Of a stretch of DNA of 5,591 bases, positions 1-5,591 are shown one piece after another (the stretch's first letter is position 1; every line of letters begins with the position of its first letter). The notes beneath the pieces were generated by a model. That model worked only from the letters and a program-made list of their open reading frames with translations, had not been told where the DNA came from and did no database searches. Made by a program: the position numbers and the translations under genes. The stretch lies in assembly GCA_029262935.1 (NCBI GenBank), contig JAJCYK010000189.1:1-5591 (forward strand), read 5' to 3'. Origin of the DNA: Cytophagales bacterium. Its GTDB lineage: Bacteria > Bacteroidota > Bacteroidia > Cytophagales > Cyclobacteriaceae.

Positions 1-191
1 TGCCATTGATCTTCTGTCAAGCTTTCGATTTCTCGGCGTAGGTCATGGGTAGTCCGATCCAATTCGGAGACGATTAATTGCTTATCATGTTCTGTCCACC
101 ATCTATGGGATTCTGAGCTTTCAATGGTACTGCTGGGGTTACAGCTCATAAATGAGAAGCCAATTAATAACAAATGTAGCTTGTTTTTCAT
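1..191 (-). CDS. DinB-like putative lipoprotein (5' part only, runs off the left edge)
   Basis: Reading leftward from an ATG at 191..189, an open frame continues to the window edge and gives 63 residues without a stop. The N-terminus (MKNKLHLLLIGFSFMSC) is a short signal peptide with a lipobox-like end and a probable lipidated Cys at residue 17. Mature protein would therefore be a membrane-anchored lipoprotein. After a Ser-rich linker, residues about 31-63 (from WWTEHDKQLIVSELDRT to LTEDQW) resemble the first helix of the DinB/YfiT-like four-helix fold, in which an amphipathic helix is followed by an 'LS/T-x-x-Q-W' turn. The metal-binding histidines of that family would lie beyond the edge, so neither the fold nor activity can be confirmed. 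Bacteroidota carry many exported DinB-like proteins of unknown substrate. The gene is divergent from the metallophosphoesterase gene. The start choice is supported by the signal peptide directly after the ATG; no Shine-Dalgarno sequence is seen. Confidence 0.68.
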   Translation of the reverse strand, partial: MKNKLHLLLIGFSFMSCNPSSTIESSESHRWWTEHDKQLIVSELDRTTHDLRREIESLTEDQW

Positions 192-225
192 ATTAGTGCC
201 GGTTAAAAGGTGAGCCGATTTCTTT

Positions 226-254
226 AAAACCTATAAAAGAGATTGTCAATGAAA
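226..254 (-). promoter_or_regulatory. Possible Bacteroidota-type promoter for the DinB-like gene
   Basis: On the minus strand, TAGGTTTT (233..226) matches 7 of 8 positions of the Bacteroidota -7 consensus TAnnTTTG. TTTC (254..251) lies 17 bp upstream, in place of the TTTG -33 element. The distance to the ATG at 191 (about 34 bp) suits a short leader. In AT-rich DNA such matches arise by chance, so this is a weak prediction. Confidence 0.25.
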
Positions 255-357
255 CTAGGTTCTTTTTATCCAAGGTAGGAGTAAAGAACAGTTTTTAAAA
301 ATATTTAATAACTTGTAGTAAACCCTGTCTTAAAGACTGAGTCCAATCCTTTTTGAT

Positions 358-1362
358 ATGAACAGAAGAACATTTGTCAACCAGATGTGTGCGGGAACCG
401 CTACAGCATTACTACCACAAACTCTTTTGTCCTTCGAACCGCCTTCTACCACCAAAGACTTTACCACCCTGCGCTTTGGTATGGTGGCGGATGTTCATAA
501 AGACTTGATACCGGATGCCAACAAACGATTGGAAAAATTTATTAGTGAGGCCATAAAAAGAGAAGTCGACTTCTTAATTCAGTTAGGCGATTTTTGTATG
601 TCGGATCACAACAACAGGGAATTTCTTGCCATTTGGGAAACATTTAAAGGCCCAAAGTACCATGTCCTTGGCAACCATGATATGGACAGGAACTCCAAAT
701 CGGAAATTCTTGATTTTTGGGGCGCAAGCGACACCTATTATTCCTTTGATTTTCAAGGGTTCCACTTCATTGTTCTGGATGCCAACTTTCTTTATCAAGA
801 TGGAAGGTTCATTGATTATGAAAAAGCTAATTTTTATGTCAATGATAACTACCGAACTTTTGTAGATGACCAACAGATAGCTTGGTTTAAGGCAGACCTG
901 GAGGGCACCAAATTGCCTACCATAGTTTTTTCTCATCAAAGTCTTTGGCATTATCAATGGGGAGTCAAAAACCGCTTGACCTTACAGAAAATTATGGAGG
1001 CCCATACGGATAAAATCATCTGTTGTATGAATGGTCACAACCATATTGATTTCCATCACCAACAAAATGGGATAGATTATGTTGAGATCAACAGCATGTC
1101 GTATCAATGGATGGAAGACAAATATCAGAGTACCAAACACTATCCTCAGCAATTCTATGAGCAATATAAGATGCTGCCAAACATCGCTCCTTATAAGGAT
1201 CCTCTATACGCCTTTGCTACCTTGGGTCCTTTGGGCAGTCTCAGCATTGAAGGAGTCAGGAGTGAGTGGGTGGCGCCTTCACCCTATGATCTGGGTATGC
1301 CCAAACGAGTATATGGCAGTGAGTATTCGGCGAGGATTTCTGACTACAACATCAAAAAATAA
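358..1362 (+). CDS. Tat-exported calcineurin-like metallophosphoesterase
   Basis: This 334-residue protein is predicted to be a dimetal phosphoesterase that hydrolyses phosphomono- or diesters outside the cytoplasm. The N-terminus has a twin-arginine signal (NRRTFVNQ, residues 2-9, then a hydrophobic stretch to about residue 25), so it should be exported folded with its metals. The full set of metallophosphoesterase motifs is present in order: D-x-H (D45, H47), GD (D78), GNHD (N106, H107, D108), a single His in the FSHQS block (H193), and GHNH (H227, H229). Every expected metal ligand is intact, so it is likely active. Residues about 245-334 form a C-terminal extension that is typical of Bacteroidota members but not diagnostic of substrate. 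A cyclic-nucleotide phosphodiesterase (CpdA-like), an ADP-ribose/CDP-alcohol type pyrophosphatase or a general phosphatase are all possible. The ATG at 358 is chosen because the Tat motif follows it immediately. No Shine-Dalgarno sequence and no clear promoter were seen upstream. It is divergent from the DinB-like gene and lies 69 bp before the serine hydrolase gene. Confidence 0.9.
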   Translation: MNRRTFVNQMCAGTATALLPQTLLSFEPPSTTKDFTTLRFGMVADVHKDLIPDANKRLEKFISEAIKREVDFLIQLGDFCMSDHNNREFLAIWETFKGPKYHVLGNHDMDRNSKSEILDFWGASDTYYSFDFQGFHFIVLDANFLYQDGRFIDYEKANFYVNDNYRTFVDDQQIAWFKADLEGTKLPTIVFSHQSLWHYQWGVKNRLTLQKIMEAHTDKIICCMNGHNHIDFHHQQNGIDYVEINSMSYQWMEDKYQSTKHYPQQFYEQYKMLPNIAPYKDPLYAFATLGPLGSLSIEGVRSEWVAPSPYDLGMPKRVYGSEYSARISDYNIKK

Positions 1363-1431
1363 TCACATCGCTCTTGAGTGTTAGTCAACAATTGCCTGGT
1401 ATATTAAGTAATAAAACAAAACTTTAATCTG

Positions 1432-2538
1432 ATGCGCACAATCTTTACGAGTCTATTTTTATTAACATACGTATGGGGTTATGGACAGGCGCTAGCAGAA
1501 GTTGACATGCTGATAAAAAAGGAATTAGAGTCAGATCGGGTGCCAGCTTTAGCAGTAGTGGTGATCGATTCTGGAAGAGTCGTCCACTTAAGTGCCAATG
1601 GCTTTAGCAAATTGGAAGAGGGGGAAAAAGCCACCATTACTACTCCGTTTCACATCGCCTCTGTCTCTAAAACCGTTACCAATTTGGCCGTGTTCAAACT
1701 GGTAGAGGCGGGAAGCATAGATTTGAACACAGATATAAATCACTACCTTCCGTTTGAGATCATCAGCCCCTATTATCCGGAGGACATGATTACCGTACGC
1801 GATCTGCTAAATCACCGTTCAGGAATAAAAGATGATTTTAAAATCTACGGCCCGCATTGGAATGAACCCAAAGGTGACCCCAAGATTGGACTGGAGGATT
1901 TTTTAGAAGATTATTTGGCCGCCAATGGGGATTTATACAAGGACAACCATTTCGAAAAGGATACTACCTATAAATCTTTTGCCTATTCAAATACTGGAGT
2001 AGCCTTGTTGGGGTTGATCGTGGAGCATGTTTCAGGTACCAGCTATGAAGCATTCTGTCAGAAGCATATTTTCAAGCCATTGGGAATGACCCAAACCAGC
2101 TGGTTCTTAAAAAATTTGGACAGGCAACAAGTGGCGCAGACGTACGTGTATGAAGATTCTGTAGGGCTTGCATTTAAAGGACATAATGGGTATCCCGATT
2201 ATCCGGCGGGACAATTAAGGACTTCAATTTCTGATTTTTCAAAGTTAATGGTGGGGTACCTAAATTCTGATAACTCAAAGTTTGTCCTGAGTAACAAAAC
2301 GACTAGTAAAATCACTCCCAGCCCCCAAATAGCGCATAACGGGTATTATACTTGGTTTGTCAGGGCCGTAAATAATCACTTGTACTATTCCCATGGAGGT
2401 GGAGATACCGGTGTTAGAACGGTAGCGATCATAGACGTTAACAATAAAAATGGGATCGCGATATTCTGCAATGCACAACATGATTTAAGCCCTTTATTAC
2501 GCGCTATTGAAAACCATGTATTCAGCGAAAGGGAATGA
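1432..2538 (+). CDS. Secreted serine hydrolase, beta-lactamase / class C (PBP4*-like) superfamily
   Basis: This 368-residue protein has the fold signature of the beta-lactamase-related superfamily (Pfam PF00144 type). The catalytic tetrad motif S-x-x-K is S77-V-S-K80 in HIASVSKTVT. The Y-x-N motif is Y185-S-N187 in FAYSNTGVALLG. The third motif, KTG in classical beta-lactamases, is H321-G-G here within SHGGGDTG, which is common in esterase and peptidase members. Other family blocks are LLNHRSGI (125-132), FKPLGMTQTSW (214-224) and PAGQLRTSISDF (258-269). All catalytic positions are present, so an active enzyme is expected. Residues 1-20 form a Sec signal peptide, with likely cleavage near GQA|LAE, which places it in the periplasm or outside. 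Family members include D-aminopeptidases, DD-carboxypeptidases, esterases and beta-lactamases; the HGG form argues against a dedicated beta-lactamase, but the substrate cannot be read from sequence. It lies 69 bp downstream of the phosphoesterase gene and could share its transcript. Confidence 0.92.
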   Translation: MRTIFTSLFLLTYVWGYGQALAEVDMLIKKELESDRVPALAVVVIDSGRVVHLSANGFSKLEEGEKATITTPFHIASVSKTVTNLAVFKLVEAGSIDLNTDINHYLPFEIISPYYPEDMITVRDLLNHRSGIKDDFKIYGPHWNEPKGDPKIGLEDFLEDYLAANGDLYKDNHFEKDTTYKSFAYSNTGVALLGLIVEHVSGTSYEAFCQKHIFKPLGMTQTSWFLKNLDRQQVAQTYVYEDSVGLAFKGHNGYPDYPAGQLRTSISDFSKLMVGYLNSDNSKFVLSNKTTSKITPSPQIAHNGYYTWFVRAVNNHLYYSHGGGDTGVRTVAIIDVNNKNGIAIFCNAQHDLSPLLRAIENHVFSERE

Positions 2539-2661
2539 GTAGGAGAGGTTTTGGAATTAAATGGAAAGGAAACCGAATAGATTAGCAATTAAAACGGCAG
2601 AGGCCCTAGGGGAGGCTTAAACCGAAACCCAGTCAAAATAAGTGCACGTTAAACAACGCCC

Positions 2662-3465
2662 ATGAAAAATTTATTTATGCATTCATTAATAACGGCATCT
2701 CTAATGTTAGGATGCCAACCATCAGAAGACCGAACACCTGAGCAAGAAAGTGTCATTGTGAACGGTATCCGCTGGGTTGGGAATAGTGAAGCTGCCAATA
2801 TCATGGCTAAAAATGGTTTAAATCGCTATATAACTTATGAAAATAGTCATGCATTTATTATGTCTGAGGGGGCTGTTAATGTAGATTCCTCGTTGTTCGC
2901 TTCTCATACTATACTGGCTTTTTTAAGCACAGGAGATAGAAAAGAACATCATAAACGAATGGCAGAGAGGTTTGTTGAAAACGAGAATGAAACTAGCAAG
3001 CTGTTTGTCTCATTACTCAATTTTGATGAAAAGAACGATAGTTCAAGGGCCGAAAGAAGGAATATATGGACCAAAATGCATGAATCATCAAACGATCCAT
3101 TCATTCACTATATGTACATCCGATTTATGGAGGGAGACCATTCAAAATTGGTTCTGGAGCTAGACAAACTCATTGCATTTTGTGAAGAATCTCAGTTTGA
3201 TTATGTTAATACCGCGGCAAATAACATGAAGGGATACATTCTTAAGCGCACGGGAGATTTGCAAGCTGGCACCACAAGCATTAAAAAGTGTTTGGAATTG
3301 CACCCTGATGGATATAATCCCTTGGATTCCAGGGCTGAGTTTTATTTATACGCCGGGGATACGGCCAATGCTATTAAGACGTACCATAAGGTATTGGAGA
3401 AATATCCCTATGCCTCATATGCCACAGATCAGTTGGCAAATTTAGAACTTGAGCTCCTCCAGTAG
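2662..3465 (+). CDS. Putative lipoprotein with C-terminal TPR-like repeats
   Basis: This 267-residue protein begins with a lipoprotein signal (hydrophobic residues 8-17, LMLGC with the probable lipidated Cys at 18). The sequence after the Cys, QPSED, is Gln- and acid-containing and loosely resembles the lipoprotein export signals that carry some Bacteroidota lipoproteins to the cell surface, but this is only suggestive. Residues about 30-72 form a small region with no recognised domain. From about residue 73 the chain is mostly helical. Residues about 184-217 and 221-252 fit degenerate tetratricopeptide repeats (NNMKGYILKRTGDLQAG...LELHP and AEFYLYAGDTANAIKTY...LEKYP). The helical stretch 77-180 may be a diverged extension of the solenoid. 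TPR proteins usually act as scaffolds; no enzymatic motif is visible and the partner is unknown. The ATG at 2662 is supported by the signal peptide. The last eight codons, including the stop, overlap the sulfotransferase gene on the opposite strand. Confidence 0.8.
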   Translation: MKNLFMHSLITASLMLGCQPSEDRTPEQESVIVNGIRWVGNSEAANIMAKNGLNRYITYENSHAFIMSEGAVNVDSSLFASHTILAFLSTGDRKEHHKRMAERFVENENETSKLFVSLLNFDEKNDSSRAERRNIWTKMHESSNDPFIHYMYIRFMEGDHSKLVLELDKLIAFCEESQFDYVNTAANNMKGYILKRTGDLQAGTTSIKKCLELHPDGYNPLDSRAEFYLYAGDTANAIKTYHKVLEKYPYASYATDQLANLELELLQ

Positions 3466-4452
3466 ATTTTGTCTATCGTTTCTAAGTTCCTGGTCTAGTT
3501 GCAAGTGCCTCATTTTGGTCATTTCATTTTTAAGCCTGCGATTCTCGCTATCAAAGACGTGTATCTCTGCAGGTGAAAAACCTTCGGCATGTTGGTTCGA
3601 ATGAAGTGGGTAATTGTTTTCCAAAAGAATGTCTCTCGCAACACGTTCAAAGATCTCAATATCTGTTGATGAAAGCTCATGAAGGTATTTTTTATCATTG
3701 GCTGAAATTAGTGGATTGTCGACATTCTTCCACATAAAACCGGCCTGGGCGGTCTTTTTGGACTCTTCAGAATGGTAAAAGTCGAGGGCCACGTCCGCCA
3801 GATCTATATTAAGTCGTTCGTGAAGAAGCTTAAAGATGCTATGGGGGTTAGTTATAAGGGTTTCGTACTTTATGCTCATAAACCGCTCTGGACCTAATGA
3901 TCTTTCCATTTCACAAGCCTTCAAATAATTGGCCTTCCAGATTGAGGCTAGATGATAAGGGTGTTTTTCTCCAACCAGTATTTGTCTGAATGATGCTGCT
4001 ACATCTCGACCGTCCCTAATGAGATGAATGTAAAACGGATGAATTCCTTGTTTTTCTATTAGGGAAAAATATTGCACATTAGCCATGCTTTTACAGCACC
4101 AATATTTTGCTTTTTTGGATTGAGCTGTATACTCATAGACTACTTTAAATACCTCTATTAATGAACGGGAGTGGCAGCTTCTGGCTATGGTACTTCGATC
4201 GAGTTCGACCTCCCATTTAATAGGGTTAACTTCGATCAATCGACAAACGTCATTGATCAAGCGGTAAAAATTTGAATCATCATGGAGTGAGCCGTATTTG
4301 TCAACCAAGGGAAGCATTGTTTCCAAGATATGCGGAGGATGAGGAGCTGCGATTTCCGGGCTTTGGCTTAAAATAAGACGCAGGAGGTTCGAACCGGACC
4401 TTTGGGTTCCAATGATTTGAATAGGTTGGATATGATTTAATTTTGCCGTCAT
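3442..4452 (-). CDS. PAPS-dependent sulfotransferase family protein with C-terminal coiled-coil tail
   Basis: This 336-residue cytoplasmic protein is predicted to transfer sulfate from PAPS to an acceptor hydroxyl or amine. Near the N-terminus, IIGTQRSGSNLLRLIL (residues 13-28) is the 5'-phosphosulfate-binding loop, a P-loop-like G-x-x-R-S-G-S/T motif (G15, R18, S19, G20). The 3'-phosphate-binding block is IHLIRDGRDVAASF (142-155), with R146, R149 and S154 in the expected places. KYETLITNP (195-203) is the conserved block that follows it in bacterial members. APHPPHIL (36-43) after the P-loop is probably part of the active site or acceptor pocket. Residues about 300-336 are highly charged with a heptad-like pattern and may form a coiled coil. 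The start ATG overlaps the stop of the upstream transporter gene (ATGA at 4452..4449), which supports this start and translational coupling. The acceptor could be a polysaccharide, lipid, protein or small metabolite; sequence does not decide. The 3' end overlaps the convergent TPR lipoprotein gene. Confidence 0.88.
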   Translation of the reverse strand: MTAKLNHIQPIQIIGTQRSGSNLLRLILSQSPEIAAPHPPHILETMLPLVDKYGSLHDDSNFYRLINDVCRLIEVNPIKWEVELDRSTIARSCHSRSLIEVFKVVYEYTAQSKKAKYWCCKSMANVQYFSLIEKQGIHPFYIHLIRDGRDVAASFRQILVGEKHPYHLASIWKANYLKACEMERSLGPERFMSIKYETLITNPHSIFKLLHERLNIDLADVALDFYHSEESKKTAQAGFMWKNVDNPLISANDKKYLHELSSTDIEIFERVARDILLENNYPLHSNQHAEGFSPAEIHVFDSENRRLKNEMTKMRHLQLDQELRNDRQNLLEELKF

Positions 4453-5591
4453 AGTACAACAATACCCAATAGGAGTACGGCAGCTAAGAGTATAGCGACA
4501 TGCACTCTAGTAAACAGAATAAATCCCAATGACCCTATCAATAGGGATAAGGAAAGCCAATCATCAATTTCTTTGGATCCAATAGAAAATGCCGCAGCTA
4601 TCACCAAACCAATTACCGCGGATCTAAGTCCTTTTAGGATCGATTGTATAGAATCGGATGCTTTAATTCTAGCATGAACGGTGCTTAATAAAATCATTAA
4701 TATGCCAGTAGGGAAAAAAATACAAATAGTGCTCACAAGAGCCCCAGGTAGTCCCGCAACTTTATATCCAATAAATGCAGCACTAATTAAAATGGGTCCG
4801 GGGGTCACCTGACTAATGCCAATAGCAGCATTGAATTCATTTAGTAGTAGCCAACCCAAATCGTTAACTATTACTTGCTCGATAATGGGAATTATGACAT
4901 AACCTCCACCAAATAATGTTAAGCTCATTCCAGTGAAAACCGCACCTAGCTGACCAATGGTAGCAGCGCCAGAACCACCAATAAAAGACAAGGCCACTAA
5001 AAGGATCAAAACTAGGAGTACTGCTATGGCAATGGAACGGAACTCAGATGAGATACTTTTGGTGATTTGCTTTTCAATACCGGGGTCAACGGTTTGTTTG
5101 CGATAAAGGACAAAACCCAGGATGCCTGATACTAGTAGCGAAACAAATATTCCCCAGGCACTGGCCCAGTAGATTGTAACTAACATCGTACCAACCGCAA
5201 TGGTTGTTTGACTAAAAGACTTTATTTGTTTTCTGGACATCCTTATACCCACGTCGACAATAATTGCCACCACTACTGGCATAATGAATGAAATATAGGG
5301 ATCAATAAATTGTTGCGTGCCTTGACCAAAGTAAATGTAACTGAATCCGGTGACCAGAAGAAAAGTAGGTAACAATACCCCAACCATACTGACAATAGCA
5401 CCTTTTACCCCTAGTAACAAATGACCGATATACACTACAGTATTAACCGCCACCGGACCGGGTAAAAAGGAAGCTAAAGTCAACCCATCCAAAACGTCTT
5501 CACTACTTATTATGTTCTTACGATGTACTAGTTCCTTTTCCACTATGGCAACTAAAGCGACATAACCTCCGAAGGAATAACTACCAACTTT
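4449..5591 (-). CDS. chrA: ChrA-family (CHR) chromate/oxyanion transporter, long two-domain form, 5' end beyond the window
   Basis: At least 380 residues of a polytopic inner-membrane protein of the chromate ion transporter family are visible. Members export chromate, and the family is thought to handle sulfate-like oxyanions. Both homologous CHR domains are present. In the N-terminal half, SYSFGGYVAL (visible residues 4-13) and FLPGPVAVN (42-50) match the family motifs. In the C-terminal half, LFGGGYVIIPIIEQVIV (226-242) and GISQVTPGPILISAAFIGYKVAG (from 258) match the second copy. A charged loop at about 164-186 joins the halves. Many hydrophobic segments follow, ending in a very hydrophobic tail (LLAAVLLLGIVVL). 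A GTG at 5543 could look like a start, but the frame is open to 5591 and the conserved FGG motif lies upstream of it, so the true start is outside. Judged by the usual length of about 400 residues, only a short N-terminal piece is missing. Substrate specificity is not proven by sequence; the symbol marks the family. The stop overlaps the sulfotransferase start by ATGA. Confidence 0.92.
   Translation of the reverse strand, partial: KVGSYSFGGYVALVAIVEKELVHRKNIISSEDVLDGLTLASFLPGPVAVNTVVYIGHLLLGVKGAIVSMVGVLLPTFLLVTGFSYIYFGQGTQQFIDPYISFIMPVVVAIIVDVGIRMSRKQIKSFSQTTIAVGTMLVTIYWASAWGIFVSLLVSGILGFVLYRKQTVDPGIEKQITKSISSEFRSIAIAVLLVLILLVALSFIGGSGAATIGQLGAVFTGMSLTLFGGGYVIIPIIEQVIVNDLGWLLLNEFNAAIGISQVTPGPILISAAFIGYKVAGLPGALVSTICIFFPTGILMILLSTVHARIKASDSIQSILKGLRSAVIGLVIAAAFSIGSKEIDDWLSLSLLIGSLGFILFTRVHVAILLAAVLLLGIVVL

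Noticed and set aside
583..1164. Open frames on the minus strand (583..957, 982..1164) and in another plus frame (626..865) inside the metallophosphoesterase gene.
   Set aside because: They lie wholly within a gene with complete catalytic motifs, show no recognisable protein features, and are best explained as shadow frames.
1363..1431. Possible promoter (TATATT near 1400) for the serine hydrolase gene.
   Set aside because: It matches only part of the TAnnTTTG consensus and the nearest TTG elements are at poor spacing, so it was not listed.
2275..2588. Minus-strand open frames over the end of the serine hydrolase gene and the following spacer.
   Set aside because: They mostly cover the HGG-motif region of a well-supported gene and have no protein-family resemblance or start signal.
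2604..2618. Palindrome CCCTAGGG and a possible 5-bp stem (AGGCC/GGCTT) between the serine hydrolase and the TPR lipoprotein genes, considered as a terminator.
   Set aside because: The palindrome leaves no loop, the alternative stem is short with a wobble pair, and no T-tract follows on the plus strand.
2570..2626. Direct repeat AAACCGAA at 2570-2577 and 2619-2626.
   Set aside because: An 8-bp repeat in a short, A-rich spacer is compatible with chance. No third copy or flanking mobile-element feature was seen.
3463..3475. TAGA/TCTA inverted repeat just after the TPR lipoprotein stop codon, considered as a bidirectional terminator.
   Set aside because: Only four base pairs, all weak, with no T-tract. 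It lies within the sulfotransferase coding region.

Overview
The window looks like chromosomal DNA from a member of the Bacteroidota (Flavobacteriia or Cytophagia type). This is inferred from AT-rich DNA, the absence of a clear Shine-Dalgarno sequence before any start codon, lipoproteins with short Bacteroidota-style lipoboxes, and the protein families present. It holds six protein-coding genes. Two are cut by the window edges. No RNA gene, insertion sequence, CRISPR array or convincing terminator was seen.

Left part: the 5' end of a DinB-like lipoprotein gene runs leftward out of the window (<1..191, minus strand). A 166-bp intergenic region separates it from a divergent gene for a Tat-exported calcineurin-like metallophosphoesterase (358..1362, plus). 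A secreted serine hydrolase of the beta-lactamase/PBP4* superfamily follows on the same strand (1432..2538). Next comes a putative lipoprotein with C-terminal TPR-like repeats (2662..3465). The plus-strand genes are separated by 69 and 123 bp, so they may or may not be co-transcribed.

Right part: two minus-strand genes form a tight operon. A long-form ChrA-type transporter (4449 to beyond 5591) overlaps a PAPS-type sulfotransferase (3442..4452) by an ATGA start/stop junction. The apparent GTG start of the transporter at 5543 is not real. The frame stays open to the window edge and encodes the conserved FGG motif of the family upstream of that codon. The sulfotransferase gene ends inside the 3' end of the TPR lipoprotein gene, a 24-bp tail-to-tail overlap in which the codons of the two strands are exactly in register.

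Functionally, the left half encodes four proteins predicted to be exported or lipid-anchored, with no obvious shared pathway. The right half couples an oxyanion-transporter family to an enzyme that uses activated sulfate, which is the most suggestive association here. No clearly new multi-gene system can be demonstrated from this sequence alone.
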